Assembly (NCBI GenBank): GCA_016795465.1
Contig: JAEUHK010000085.1
Location: 62,001-126,000 of the forward strand
Direction: 5' to 3'
Source: Verrucomicrobiaceae bacterium
GTDB taxonomy: Bacteria > Verrucomicrobiota > Verrucomicrobiia > Verrucomicrobiales > Verrucomicrobiaceae
DNA: 64,000 nt
Positions 35,100 through 43,888 of the stretch are shown here, piece by piece (the stretch's first letter is position 1; every line of letters starts with the position of its first letter). Position numbers and translations under genes: made by a program. The notes under the pieces are model-generated. The model was not told where the DNA came from, did not search any database, and worked only from the letters and a program-made list of their open reading frames with translations.

Positions 35100-36305
35100 T
35101 CAGAAGGACGCCGTGGCACCAAGGGACACACGGTGGCGGTCAAACTCGCGCAACGCGGTGGTCGATTGGAGGGTCGAGAAAGAGTATTGGGCGTCGAGAC
35201 GGAGGTTCTCGAGGATATTGTAACCGAGGCCGGTAGAGAGGAAGATGGAGTGCTCGGTGACATCTCCAGCACCGGCGTTGTCAAACTGGCTGTAAGCATA
35301 GGTTGCTCCAGCGTTCACACTGAGGCGCTTGGTGAGGTTGTGGTTCAATTGCAGCCCTGTGTTTACGCCATAGCGGCTGTTGAAGGCGGCGAGCTCAGCG
35401 CCATTGAAGCCCAGGGCAGCGAACCAGCGCACCATCGTTTGACGGTCCACAGCGTAGTTGAGGGCGGCTTCGGCGTATGGCGATGTTTTGTTGGTCGAGT
35501 CGGAGTCGTAGAATTCAGCGCCGGCACGTGCGGATCCGGAGAAACGCTCGCTCCAGGCATGATCCACACCGGCGAGAGCGAAGTGGGAGGCATAGTTCTT
35601 GCCAGGAGTCTTGTCGAAGGTGGTCATGCGGTAGCGGTATTCCGCATTCACGCTTGTCTGACGGTTGATCGCATAGCTGAACTGCTGCGCGAAGAGGTGC
35701 GTGTATCGATCCTCTTGCGTGGCCACGAGGTCATCTTGATAGGCGATGCCATCGATGGTGTAGCTGGTGGTGGTGGAGAAGCGCGGCGACCAAGCGTAGT
35801 TGATGTTGAAGTTGTTGAAGCCGTAAAGGTACTGGCCGTTCCACAAGGTCGTGGATGCACCGTATCCGAAGGCGTTGTTTGGCTCCACGCCGTAGGTGGC
35901 GTAGAAGTTGTTGCTGATCTTCAGGCGCTCGGAGAAGCGGTGCTCGAAATTGATGGAAGCACGGTTGTTGTAGAACGTGTCGCGGAAACTGGGCACGCCG
36001 TCCACGTAATGCACCACGCTCGAATCGAGCGAAAAGCTGAAGGGCGTCGTCTGATCCGGGCGGGTATACATGATGCTGCCACCGCCTGTGACGAACCAAG
36101 AATCAATGCTGCCGCCTGTTCCAGGAATGCCGTTTTTGTAATCGAGCTGGTCGTAACCACCGTTGCTGAAGAGCGAGAATGTCAGCGGCTGCTCCGTGCG
36201 GAAGTCCGCGGAGTAGTTCTGAATCGCAACGAGGCCCTGAGCATGTCCGACAACCGGAGCGAGCATCAGGGCAGCGAGGCAGAGAGAGGCAAGGCGTGAG
36301 CGCAT
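35100..36305 (-). CDS. Outer-membrane beta-barrel protein of the export cluster
   Basis: A 401-residue protein with signal peptide MRSRLASLCLAALMLAPVVGHAQ. The mature part consists of alternating amphipathic strands with many aromatic residues (FSFSLDSSVVHYVDG, NINYAWSPRFSTTTSYTI, FALAGVDHAWSERFSGSARAGAEF) and ends in a C-terminal Phe (VSLGATASF), the outer-membrane insertion signature. It resembles barrels found in exopolysaccharide clusters of Verrucomicrobia and Proteobacteria. It may be the outer-membrane exit for the polymer, replacing the channel part that the short Wza-like proteins lack; that is inference. Confidence 0.82.
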   Translation of the reverse strand: MRSRLASLCLAALMLAPVVGHAQGLVAIQNYSADFRTEQPLTFSLFSNGGYDQLDYKNGIPGTGGSIDSWFVTGGGSIMYTRPDQTTPFSFSLDSSVVHYVDGVPSFRDTFYNNRASINFEHRFSERLKISNNFYATYGVEPNNAFGYGASTTLWNGQYLYGFNNFNINYAWSPRFSTTTSYTIDGIAYQDDLVATQEDRYTHLFAQQFSYAINRQTSVNAEYRYRMTTFDKTPGKNYASHFALAGVDHAWSERFSGSARAGAEFYDSDSTNKTSPYAEAALNYAVDRQTMVRWFAALGFNGAELAAFNSRYGVNTGLQLNHNLTKRLSVNAGATYAYSQFDNAGAGDVTEHSIFLSTGLGYNILENLRLDAQYSFSTLQSTTALREFDRHRVSLGATASF

Positions 36306-36382
36306 GAGCTTAAGTGTAAGGATTTATTAGACTTGCCAGAAAGCGAAGGGTCTAGAGGGTCCGTGAAGCGGGTAAAATGCCG

Positions 36383-36961
36383 TTACTTCAAGACGGCAGG
36401 AGAGACAGGATTCGGATTGTTCGGCGGCGGCAGCGGGCCTGAAGCCGGCGGCTGGATCAGAAACACGCCACGAATCGTTGCTGGCACAAAGAAATCCTCT
36501 TCGGGCGCAGGTGGCGCGACGGGATTCTTCGGCATCACCGGGTTTTTGCCGGGATTCTTCTCGCTGGTGAGAGCGACAGGCTGCTCGGCAGCAGCTGGGG
36601 CGGACGGCATGGCACTTGCCACAGCCACTCCGGGGACAATTGAAGCAGCGGCTTCGTTGATAGCGACCACCTGCTTGGGAGCGACGGTGCTAGCGGTCTG
36701 CACGATCTGATTTGCGAGCGTGGCGTCAGCTTTCGAAGCGGTGATGGCGGCCCTCACGATGTCTCCTGCGCAGCCTTCGTTGATCACGAGCGCGTCCTCG
36801 ACGACCATAAGCACCTTAGTGGGATCCTTTTCGACTGCTACACGCACGTCGTTAGCGATTTCGGAGCAGCTACCAGCCTGCGCCATGACAGCGGGAGCAG
36901 TTGCGAGAAGCAACAGGCAAGCGATGGGGCCTGCAAAACGGGAGCGAAGTCCAGTGGTCAT
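36383..36961 (-). CDS. Secreted protein with proline-rich tail, unknown family
   Basis: A 192-residue protein with a signal peptide (about residues 1-28, ending VMAQA). A mature helical domain (about residues 30-110) has two cysteines, CSEIANDVRVAV and NEGCAGDIVRAA, possibly a disulfide. The C-terminal half is Pro/Ala-rich (NPGKNPVMPKNPVAPPAP) and probably extended. It lies 77 bases upstream of the barrel gene in the same direction, so it may be the first gene of the export cluster. I do not recognise a named family. Confidence 0.7.
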   Translation of the reverse strand: MTTGLRSRFAGPIACLLLLATAPAVMAQAGSCSEIANDVRVAVEKDPTKVLMVVEDALVINEGCAGDIVRAAITASKADATLANQIVQTASTVAPKQVVAINEAAASIVPGVAVASAMPSAPAAAEQPVALTSEKNPGKNPVMPKNPVAPPAPEEDFFVPATIRGVFLIQPPASGPLPPPNNPNPVSPAVLK

Positions 36962-37007
36962 AAGCGGCAGTGTAATTATGGAGTTTCAGGAATGAGCGCG
37001 TTCTCAG

Positions 37008-37078
37008 AGCGGGTAGTGGGAATCGAACCCACATGGCCAGCGTGGAAGGCTGGAACTTTACCATTAAGCTATACCCGC
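37008..37078 (-). tRNA. tRNA-Gly (anticodon TCC)
   Basis: The minus strand folds as a complete cloverleaf: acceptor GCGGGTA/TACCCGC with T discriminator, D-arm containing GCTTAATGGTAAAGT, anticodon stem CCAGC/GCTGG with loop CTTCCAC (anticodon TCC), and T-arm GTGGG-TTCGATT-CCCAC. The 3' CCA is not encoded. A -10-like TAATAT lies about 12 bases upstream. Confidence 0.97.
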
Positions 37079-37546
37079 AATTGAACTTATATTAACGCGC
37101 AACATCTCACTGCCGCAAGATATTTTTTAGAATTAGCATGAAGAATTTGAAATTTTAGAATGCCTTATCGAAAGGCAAAACTGATCTCTCAGATGCTTCG
37201 TCCTTTTCCTGTGCCGAGCTAATTAGCACCGTCATTTCTGATGGCAAGGCCTGATTCTGGGCAGTTTGGGGCCGTTTTCGGGGCATTTACCGCCTTTTGT
37301 CGCGACACGCTTGGCATCGAATCACAGACGTCAGGGTGGTCGTGGTTTCTGTCAGCTCATTTCGGCCGGGGGCGTTTTTCAAAAAACTTACACCGCATGA
37401 GGCATTTTGGGCCTGTTTTCCCCTCAAATTGGACCTCCAAAACGCCCGAAAATTGACCAAAGGGACGTTGAAAGGCTTATCCTCCCAATTGCACTGTTGC
37501 GGCTTTTCGACGTTCCCGTCAAAATTAGTCGTTTTTTGTGATCGCG
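37079..37546. other. Intergenic region, AT-rich in its first part, no supported gene
   Basis: This 468-base gap lies between tRNA-Gly and the symporter gene. The first 110 bases are clearly AT-rich for this genome. It contains a small hairpin TGCCTT-ATCG-AAGGCA-like structure near 37161 and a 10-bp palindrome GCTAATTAGC near 37218. Short frames on both strands lack family features. It probably holds promoters for the two flanking genes. Confidence 0.5.
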
Positions 37547-39175
37547 ATGCTCTCCCAGCCTTCGGGCACTCCATTTCATTGGTTGCTCGATGGCGGCATC
37601 GTGGGGCTTTACTTACTGGTGACGATGGCGGCTGGGATCGCGATGCGTCGGTACGTCGGCAAATTGGAGGATTACCTCGTCGCCGGGCGTGAGATGAACC
37701 TCCATCTTGGCATCGCCTCGCTCGCGGCGACGGAGTTCGGCATCATCACCTGCATGTACACGGCGCAGGCGGGTTACACGCAAGGTTTTAGCGGGGCGAT
37801 GCCCGGCATTTGCCAGGCGGTTGCCATGGCTTTGATCGGCTGGACGGGCTTTTGCATCAAGCCGCTGCGCCAGGCCGGGGCGATGACGCTGCCGGAGATG
37901 TTTGAGAAACGCTTCGGCAGGAAGGTGCGCTGGCTTTCTGGCATGGTGATCGTCATGGGCGGCCTTTTAAACATGGGCGTGTTCCTCCAGATCGGTGGAA
38001 AATTCCTCTGCTCCGTTGCGGGCTTCGATCTTTCGAACCTCACGCTGATCATGACGGCGCTGCTGCTGATGGTCGTGATCTACACGGTGCTTGGCGGAAT
38101 GCTCAGCGTGCTGGTGACGGACTTTCTTCAATTTGTCGTGATGAGCGCCGGCCTGTTGGTCGTGAGCGTCCTCATTTTGAAGAACATTGGCTGGGACACA
38201 CTCGTGAAGACGGTGCAGGTGAACCACGGCGAAGGTGGCTTCAATCCGCTCGCGAATCCCTCGCTTGGCTGGCCATTCCTCGCGAATCAATTCATTGCGA
38301 ACGCTGCCGCGGCGCTCACCTGGCAGGCGGTGATCGTGCGCATCCTCTCCGCGAAGGACAGCGACACGAGCCAGCGCATCTACACCCGCACGAGTTTCTT
38401 CTTTGTGTGCCGCTTTCTGCTCCCCGGCATCTGGGGCATCGCGGCTCTGGCAACACTCGGCTGGACTCCGCTGAAGCAATTGACCCAGGAAGAGCGTCTC
38501 GCCATGCCCGTCGCTGTGCAGGAAAAGATTGCCGGATCGGCGGTGGGGGCGCCGCTGGCCAAACTGACACCGGACGAGGTGTCAAAGCTCCCCGCTGCCA
38601 CGCAGGCAAAGCTCTCCGACGCTTCGCTGCTCGCCATGCCTGCATTTCTGAGCTCGTTTTTGCCCATCGGCCTCATGGGCCTGCTCATCGCGGCCATGCT
38701 GGCGGCAGACATGAGCACGAATTCGAGCTACATGCTGAGTTGGGGCAGTGTCATCTATAATGACATCCTCGCGCCCTTTCGGCACACCGCGTGGTCAGAT
38801 CAACGGGCCATCCTTTGGAATCGCTGCATCGTGGCGCTCATCGGTCTCTACCTGCTCGTCTTTGGCCTGTTTTATCAAATCGAGGGAAACGTGTGGTCGT
38901 ACCTGCTGCTAACCGGTTCGATCTACCTCAGTAGCATGTCCGTGTTGCTCATCGCCTGCTGCTACTGGAAAAGGGCAAACAACTGGGGTGCCATTGGTGC
39001 CATCCTGCTCGGCGCGGCGGTGCCGGTGGCTCATCTCACGCTCGAAAAGCTGCCCGACACCACGGCGTTCGCCGCCAGCATCGGCAAGGACCTTGCCGGC
39101 ATCGCGGCCTTCGTGGGCGCGGCGCTGGGCATGGTCATCGGGTCGCTACTCAAACCTCGTTCTTCACGCTCATGA
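37547..39175 (+). CDS. Sodium/solute symporter (SSS family)
   Basis: A polytopic inner-membrane transporter (542 aa) coupling substrate uptake to sodium. Typical SSS stretches are EDYLVAGREMNLHLGIASLAATEFG near residues 45-70, GGMLSVLVTDFLQFVVM in the middle and LLIAAMLAADMSTNSSYMLSWGSVIYND near residue 390. About 13 hydrophobic segments are visible. A loop of about 50 residues rich in Ala, Lys and Pro (LTQEERLAMPVAVQEKIAGS...) interrupts the middle. The ATG at 37547 is taken as the start; a GTG at 37538 is also possible. Substrate unknown (sugar, sialic acid or amino acid). Its stop overlaps a 45-codon membrane ORF. Confidence 0.88.
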   Translation: MLSQPSGTPFHWLLDGGIVGLYLLVTMAAGIAMRRYVGKLEDYLVAGREMNLHLGIASLAATEFGIITCMYTAQAGYTQGFSGAMPGICQAVAMALIGWTGFCIKPLRQAGAMTLPEMFEKRFGRKVRWLSGMVIVMGGLLNMGVFLQIGGKFLCSVAGFDLSNLTLIMTALLLMVVIYTVLGGMLSVLVTDFLQFVVMSAGLLVVSVLILKNIGWDTLVKTVQVNHGEGGFNPLANPSLGWPFLANQFIANAAAALTWQAVIVRILSAKDSDTSQRIYTRTSFFFVCRFLLPGIWGIAALATLGWTPLKQLTQEERLAMPVAVQEKIAGSAVGAPLAKLTPDEVSKLPAATQAKLSDASLLAMPAFLSSFLPIGLMGLLIAAMLAADMSTNSSYMLSWGSVIYNDILAPFRHTAWSDQRAILWNRCIVALIGLYLLVFGLFYQIEGNVWSYLLLTGSIYLSSMSVLLIACCYWKRANNWGAIGAILLGAAVPVAHLTLEKLPDTTAFAASIGKDLAGIAAFVGAALGMVIGSLLKPRSSRS

Positions 39176-39309
39176 CGATGTTTTGGCTTCTTCTCACTCT
39201 CGCCGCGCTGTTGTGGTATGGCAGCGTCACGTTTTATGTGGCGGTCAAAGGTGCTGCGGACATCCGGGAGATGCTGGCCCGGCTGAAAAGCCGTGATCGT
39301 GAGCGCTGA
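39172..39309 (+). CDS. 45-residue membrane peptide coupled to the symporter
   Basis: It begins in an ATGA overlap with the symporter stop. It encodes MTMFWLLLTLAALLWYGSV followed by TFYVAVKGAADIREMLARL and a charged end (KSRDRER): one TM helix, then an amphipathic cytoplasmic helix. Its size, topology and translational coupling suggest a small accessory subunit of the transporter. Confidence 0.7.
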   Translation: MTMFWLLLTLAALLWYGSVTFYVAVKGAADIREMLARLKSRDRER

Positions 39310-39336
39310 GTGCTGCCAAGCGGCACGCCCGTCTGC

Positions 39337-39870
39337 TCACTGCTCCATCACATACACCCGCGCATGCTGCGCGATGCCGATGCGCGGTCCGCGGAAGCCT
39401 CGGCGCATCAGCTCCTTGTGCAGATAAAGCATCATGCCGGCATGCGACACGATCAGCAGGTCCTCGCGATGCGATTCGATCAAGTCGGCCACACCACGCA
39501 CGCGGCTGAAAAAATCATCGCGCAGGTGTTTTTGCGATCGATGCCCGCCCAGCCATGCCAGCCGGATCACACTGCGCCAAACCCACACCGGCAAACGCAG
39601 GCCTCCGGTCGGGAACGGGCCAAACGTCCCTTCGCGCAGCATTGCGAGCGAAGTGATCTCGCCACGGAAAAGCGCCCGCGCCGTGGTTTCCGCCCGCGGC
39701 AGGTTGCTCGAGTAGCAGCGAGACCAGTTTGAGGTCTCATCGGCCACGGGGAAGGGGACCACCGCAGCCTTGTCGTATTCCTCACGCCACGCCTGCAGTT
39801 CTGCCGACGTGCGCCAGCCGCTTGGCCAGGGCACCGAGACGGGAAAATGACGCGCGAGACCGATACGCAT
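39337..39870 (-). CDS. Histidine phosphatase (phosphoglycerate-mutase fold) family protein
   Basis: A 177-residue protein with the N-terminal catalytic RH motif (MRIGLARHFPV), SSNLPRAETTARAL (second Arg) and the later catalytic His in LLIVSHAGMMLYL. A phosphohistidine mechanism is expected. The substrate cannot be told; related small proteins act on sugar phosphates, nucleotides or phosphoproteins. It is the last gene of a minus-strand group with the NIPSNAP and small exported genes upstream (9-base gap). Confidence 0.82.
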   Translation of the reverse strand: MRIGLARHFPVSVPWPSGWRTSAELQAWREEYDKAAVVPFPVADETSNWSRCYSSNLPRAETTARALFRGEITSLAMLREGTFGPFPTGGLRLPVWVWRSVIRLAWLGGHRSQKHLRDDFFSRVRGVADLIESHREDLLIVSHAGMMLYLHKELMRRGFRGPRIGIAQHARVYVMEQ

Positions 39871-39879
39871 GGCAGCTCG

Positions 39880-40647
39880 TCAGATCTGCGAGCATGCCGC
39901 GGGCACGAGGAGCAGGTTCGTGATGCGGGCCACGATCTCCTTGTCCGTGAAACCGGGCGTCGTCTTCAGCCGTGCCCATTCAGGATCGGTGCGGAAAGTG
40001 TTCCAGGCAGCGTCTTTCGCAGCACCATCAGCAAACGCGAGCATGTACGTCAGGTTTGGCATCAGCGGCCCGATGATCGTCTCGCCAAAAAACACCGCGT
40101 TCAGGCCGCAACGCGCAAAGATCGCCAGCTCACCGATGTCGAACATCTCGATCTTCTTCTTCGCCGCCTTCTCGCTGTGGCTTTCGTAAATGCGCAGTTG
40201 GTAGAGCCCGCTGCCCTTCGGCGGCACTTTCACGCCCGGCATGCCGCCAATGCCCCGTGTGAGCCAGCTCTCGATGCGTTCATACACCGGCTCCTCCGCC
40301 GTCACATCCAGATAAGCCGCGCCCGCCTGCTGCACCGCGGCCTCGCTCAGCACATCCGCGCTCTTCGCCACCGTCTCAAGCGAGGCATGGCGCAGCAGCA
40401 AATACACCACCGCATTGCCATCCGGCTTCTCCGGCAGGAACACGCCCACCTCGCTCACGCCCAGCTTGTTCAGCGCCGGGATCGCCGCGTCACGCAAATA
40501 GGTTTCGAGCAGCGCCTGCTTCTCCGGGCTTTTCAGCGTGATCTTGCGGATCTCCACATACTCGCGCCCGCCTGTTTCAGCGGCGGAAGCGGTCGCGGTC
40601 AGGCCTGCGGCGGCCATGGTGGTCTTCAAGAAAGTGCTGCGTGTCAT
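39880..40647 (-). CDS. Exported NIPSNAP-domain protein
   Basis: A 255-residue protein with an N-terminal export signal (MTRSTFLKTTMAAAGLTATASAA; only one Arg is visible, so Tat use is uncertain). It carries two NIPSNAP-type ferredoxin-like domains: REYVEIRKITLKSPEKQALLETYL in the first half, and LYQLRIYESHSEKAAKKKIEMF with LPNLTYMLAFADGAAKDAAW in the second. Such proteins are frequent in Planctomycetes and Verrucomicrobia. Function unknown. Confidence 0.85.
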   Translation of the reverse strand: MTRSTFLKTTMAAAGLTATASAAETGGREYVEIRKITLKSPEKQALLETYLRDAAIPALNKLGVSEVGVFLPEKPDGNAVVYLLLRHASLETVAKSADVLSEAAVQQAGAAYLDVTAEEPVYERIESWLTRGIGGMPGVKVPPKGSGLYQLRIYESHSEKAAKKKIEMFDIGELAIFARCGLNAVFFGETIIGPLMPNLTYMLAFADGAAKDAAWNTFRTDPEWARLKTTPGFTDKEIVARITNLLLVPAACSQI

Positions 40648-40665
40648 GAGGAGGAGTTGGAGAGG

Positions 40666-40941
40666 TTATTTGGACTCGATGAAAAAGCCTGCGATGCCCC
40701 ACGCGAGGTCTTCACGCGGCAGCAGGCCATCACCGCCGAGGTAGAAACGGCTCGCCACGATGAAATTCTCCCGGCGGATGCCACCTTTTTTATCGAGCGA
40801 GAGCAAGTCCATCACCGCCATCGCGGCCGAGCCTGCCACGCCCTGCTTCTCACGCACATGCTCGCGGTAGTCCGCCTCGGAGGGGTTTAGCACGGCCAGC
40901 ACCACCGCGGCGGCGATCAGGGGAAAGAGGAGCTTTTTCAT
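40666..40941 (-). CDS. Small exported protein, DUF4359-like
   Basis: A 91-residue protein with an N-terminal hydrophobic segment (MKKLLFPLIAAAVVLAVLNPSEADYREHV). A short mature domain ends in FIVASRFYLGGDGLLPREDLAWGIAGFFIESK. The start NPSExDY and the end GIAGxF resemble DUF4359 proteins, from memory of the family. It is 18 bases upstream of the NIPSNAP gene in the same direction. Function unknown. Confidence 0.65.
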   Translation of the reverse strand: MKKLLFPLIAAAVVLAVLNPSEADYREHVREKQGVAGSAAMAVMDLLSLDKKGGIRRENFIVASRFYLGGDGLLPREDLAWGIAGFFIESK

Positions 40942-41049
40942 CGTTCGGATGGTTTAAAGGCCCGCCGCCTTTCACACAATGAAAACCTCTTCCGCGGCTC
41001 GTTTCGAGTTTTTGCATGGCAGCGTGGCCTTCTATCGTATTGGCAGCCC

Positions 41050-41739
41050 ATGCGTCATCGTTTCATCCACCTCATCGCCGCCATCTTGGGCACCATCGCG
41101 GCCTTGGCAGATGACGATGGCATTCCAAAGCCACTGCGGGATGACACCTTTGACACGCTCATGGCAAACTCGCCCTTCACCCGTTCGCTCGGCATCTCAG
41201 ATTCGCTCATCCTCACCGGCGTGGCCCGTTTTGACCAGGACACCTACGCCACGCTCATGGACACCAAGACCATGGAGTCCATCCTCGTCTCGCAGCAGCC
41301 GAATCGCGAAGGCTGGCAACTCGTCGGCGTCGGAGGCGATCCCTCCCGCATGCAGACCTGGTCCGCCCGCATCCAGATCCGCGGCGGAGAGGTCGTCACC
41401 ATTCGCTACCAAAAGCCACCGCCACGCCCGCCGAAATCCAGCACCAGCGGCAAAAGTGGCGGCAGCACGGTCGGAGGCAGCAGCAACCTGCCCGCCATCA
41501 GTGACAAACAAGTCAGCGAGGCCAAAGCGGCCGCCGTGAACTACAAGGATGGTTTCCTCGCTGATGGCTATCCGGACAAACCACCGGCCGAAATGGTCTC
41601 CAAGCTCTCCCGCCTCAGCACCTCACAACGCGAAGAGATCAACCGCACCATGTTCGGCCATCGCAATCAAGGCCTCGGCCTCGACGCACGCCGCCAGATC
41701 TACGAAGGCCTCGTCGATCGCGCCTTGCAGCGGCGGTGA
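41050..41739 (+). CDS. Exported hypothetical protein
   Basis: A 229-residue protein with signal peptide MRHRFIHLIAAILGTIAALA. The mature part has a strand-rich domain (SLGISDSLILTGVARFDQDTYATLMD, then WQLVGVGGD...IQIRGGEVVTIRYQ). A Gly/Ser/Pro linker near residues 120-145 leads to a helical C-terminal domain (VSKLSRLSTSQREEINRTMF). It converges with the lipoprotein gene at 41742, leaving 2 bases between stops. The family is not recognised; the linker suggests two independent domains. Confidence 0.7.
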   Translation: MRHRFIHLIAAILGTIAALADDDGIPKPLRDDTFDTLMANSPFTRSLGISDSLILTGVARFDQDTYATLMDTKTMESILVSQQPNREGWQLVGVGGDPSRMQTWSARIQIRGGEVVTIRYQKPPPRPPKSSTSGKSGGSTVGGSSNLPAISDKQVSEAKAAAVNYKDGFLADGYPDKPPAEMVSKLSRLSTSQREEINRTMFGHRNQGLGLDARRQIYEGLVDRALQRR

Positions 41740-41741
41740 GA

Positions 41742-42242
41742 TTACTTTGGCGGCACCCGGAAGACCTTCCCCGAATACGGACAACGCGCCATCTGGCCCG
41801 GAGCGAACTCCCGCACATCCACCGAGCGACCCTCCGGATCGTAAGGACTCTTCACCAGCCCCGGCTGGCCGGGAAGGCGAGTGCCGAAAGGAAGTTGCTC
41901 CGGCACCAGCGCGGCCGGTTTGGGCGTGGGAGGCGTCACAGGCGCTGGCGTCGATGATGCAGCGGTCGTTGTCGGAGCTGTGGGTGCTGTCGCCACTTCG
42001 GCAGGTTGAGCCCCCGTCGCAGGAGCCGGGGCGAAGTCCCCCTGCGCCGGCGGTTTGTAATGCGCCATCGCCCGCTGCCAGTAGGAGCTTTGAAAGCTTC
42101 GAGTGTCGAAAACGGGATCGGCGGGTTTCTCGACAGGGGCGGGCTTGGCCTCTGCCTGCGCTGCAGATGTCGTGGGGCTTTTGCAAGAGATCACGCTCGC
42201 GGAAGCCAGACCGAGGAGCAGAACAGAAAGAGGCGTTTTCAT
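41742..42242 (-). CDS. Probable lipoprotein with Pro/Ala/Thr-rich linker
   Basis: A 166-residue protein with a lipoprotein signal: MKTPLSVLLLGLASASVISC, with lipobox V-I-S-C. The middle is disordered and Ala/Pro/Thr-rich. The C-terminal 50 residues are better ordered (VKSPYDPEGRSVDVREFAPGQMARCPYSGKVFRV); the CPYSGKVFRVP end looks like a small zinc-ribbon or knuckle half. The second ATG is taken as the start. Function unknown. Confidence 0.72.
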   Translation of the reverse strand: MKTPLSVLLLGLASASVISCKSPTTSAAQAEAKPAPVEKPADPVFDTRSFQSSYWQRAMAHYKPPAQGDFAPAPATGAQPAEVATAPTAPTTTAASSTPAPVTPPTPKPAALVPEQLPFGTRLPGQPGLVKSPYDPEGRSVDVREFAPGQMARCPYSGKVFRVPPK

Positions 42243-42303
42243 CACGGGAAGAGAAGGGCGTCGCCCTCATGATACGGCCTGCTCAGGCCTGGACAAGCTC
42301 GCA

Positions 42304-43473
42304 TCACTTTGCCAGCGCCTTCGCTGCGGCTTTTTGAAACGCCTCGCGCACCGGGCTGGCGTCGCTGTTCGGGAAATTCGCCCGCTGCACGATCAAAACG
42401 TAGATCACGTCCTTCTTCGGGTCGATCCATGCCTGCGTGCCCCACGCACCGCCATGACCGAAGGTGCCGGGCGAGAGCATTTCGGCGAGACCGGCATGCG
42501 GTTCCTTCAAAACGCAGGCGCCGATGCCCCAGCCGTAGTTCTTGCCGTGATTGCCAAACTCCGCCCGCTGGAAAAAGCCGCACGGCAGATCGCCGGTGTG
42601 CACGGACGAGAGAATCTTCACCGCCTCGGGGCTGAGGATGCGTTTCCCATCCAGCGTGCCGCCATTGAGCAGCATGCGGCAGAAGCGCGTGTAGTCCTTC
42701 GCGCAGGAATACAGGCCGCCGTTGCCCTGCGGTGGCCTGCCGCGCTTACCGAAGTCGCCGCGCGGCGGCACGGCCTCGAGTTTGCCGCTGTCCTTGTTCT
42801 TCGCGTAACCGGTGGCCACCTGTGCCCACTGCGCGTCGGTGGGATAAAAGGTCGTGTTAGTCATGCCGAGCGGTTCAAAGAGCCGCTGCTGCAAAAACGC
42901 GTCAAAAGTCATGCCGCTGATCACCTCGACAATGCGTGCCGCCGTGTTGATGCCGGACTGGCAGTATTTCCACTGCGTGCCTGGTTCGAACTGCATCGGC
43001 GTCGCCAGCCAAATCGGCACCAGATCGGCCAGCGTGTGCGCTTCGTCCGCCTTCGGACCCTTCGCCTCACCGAGACCCGAGGTGTGTGTGAGCACCTGCG
43101 TGATCGTGAGATCCGCCGGCTTGCCGGAGGGCGTCTTCAACGCGGCGAACTCGGGAATGAACTTTGACACCGGGTCCATGATGTTCAGCTTTCCCTCGTC
43201 CTGCAAAATCATGATCGCCGCGCCGGTGATCGGCTTCGTCATCGACGCGATCCACGCCATCGCATCCACGCTCATCGGCTTCTGCTTCTCGATGTCCGCC
43301 AGGCCGTTCGCTTCGAGATGCAGCAGTCCGTCTTTGTTCGCCACCACTGTTACTACGCCAGCGACCTCGTTCTGAGCGATCATCTTTTCCATCGCTTCGC
43401 CGATGCCGGGAAGCTTCGGTGTGTCCGCGAAAGCGAGCGATGAGAGGACGAAAGGAAGGAGGAGCGTGCGCAT
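42304..43473 (-). CDS. Serine hydrolase of the beta-lactamase/class C fold
   Basis: A 389-residue exported protein (signal peptide MRTLLLPFVLSSLAFA). The catalytic S-x-x-K is in AWIASMTKPITGAAI near residue 95. The second motif position has YCQSG rather than the usual YSN or YxN, and the third is HGG in FGHGGAWGTQAW. This is the esterase/DD-peptidase/6-aminohexanoate-hydrolase-like group rather than a proven beta-lactamase. It acts in the periplasm. It stands alone between convergent and co-directional genes. Confidence 0.87.
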   Translation of the reverse strand: MRTLLLPFVLSSLAFADTPKLPGIGEAMEKMIAQNEVAGVVTVVANKDGLLHLEANGLADIEKQKPMSVDAMAWIASMTKPITGAAIMILQDEGKLNIMDPVSKFIPEFAALKTPSGKPADLTITQVLTHTSGLGEAKGPKADEAHTLADLVPIWLATPMQFEPGTQWKYCQSGINTAARIVEVISGMTFDAFLQQRLFEPLGMTNTTFYPTDAQWAQVATGYAKNKDSGKLEAVPPRGDFGKRGRPPQGNGGLYSCAKDYTRFCRMLLNGGTLDGKRILSPEAVKILSSVHTGDLPCGFFQRAEFGNHGKNYGWGIGACVLKEPHAGLAEMLSPGTFGHGGAWGTQAWIDPKKDVIYVLIVQRANFPNSDASPVREAFQKAAAKALAK

Positions 43474-43579
43474 GGTGGTGAGAGATGTCAGAACGGAGTG
43501 GCTGATTAAATGTTACCGCTGTGCGAACAAGGCTCGGTGCTTCAGAAGCGAATCAGTCTCTCAGAGACGCTGTTCGTTC

Positions 43580-43888
43580 TTATTCAAACAGCGCTGGCAG
43601 GTTCCTTGCGCCATGGAGGATGCGCAGGACTTCGACTTCATCAGCCAGTTCGCGATAAAAGAGCAGGTAGTTGGGATACTGCGCTGCGGGCAGGAAGCGG
43701 ATGCCTGCGAAGCGAGGCGCGCTGAATCGCGGACGCACACCCAGATCCGGCTGTTCTCCCAGTGCTTCAGCCGTGTCGAGAAGATCACGGCGCACATTCT
43801 CAGCAGCCACGGCGTTGTCTTGTGAGATGTAGTTCACGATCTCTTCCAAGTCATCCACCGCCACCGGGTTGAAGACGACTGGTTTCAT
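43580..43888 (-). CDS. ParE/RelE family toxin
   Basis: A 102-residue toxin of the ParE/RelE fold: FNPVAVDDLEEIVNYISQDN at the start, ALGEQPDLGVRPRFSAPRFAGIRFLPA in the middle and YLLFYRELADEVEVLRILHGARN at the end match the ParE pattern. ParE toxins poison gyrase, while RelE cleaves mRNA; the sequence leans to ParE. Its start overlaps the antitoxin stop by four bases (ATGA), the usual arrangement. Confidence 0.85.
   Translation of the reverse strand: MKPVVFNPVAVDDLEEIVNYISQDNAVAAENVRRDLLDTAEALGEQPDLGVRPRFSAPRFAGIRFLPAAQYPNYLLFYRELADEVEVLRILHGARNLPALFE

Noticed and set aside
37241..37456. A 71-codon plus-strand frame in the spacer after tRNA-Gly.
   Set aside because: It has no family motif, a Phe/Arg/Ser-rich composition and a competing frame on the other strand. 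It is not supported as a gene.
39315..39335. A possible fifth copy of the 18-bp hairpin (GCGGCACGCCCGTCTGC).
   Set aside because: The arms do not pair fully and the loop differs, so it is too diverged to count.
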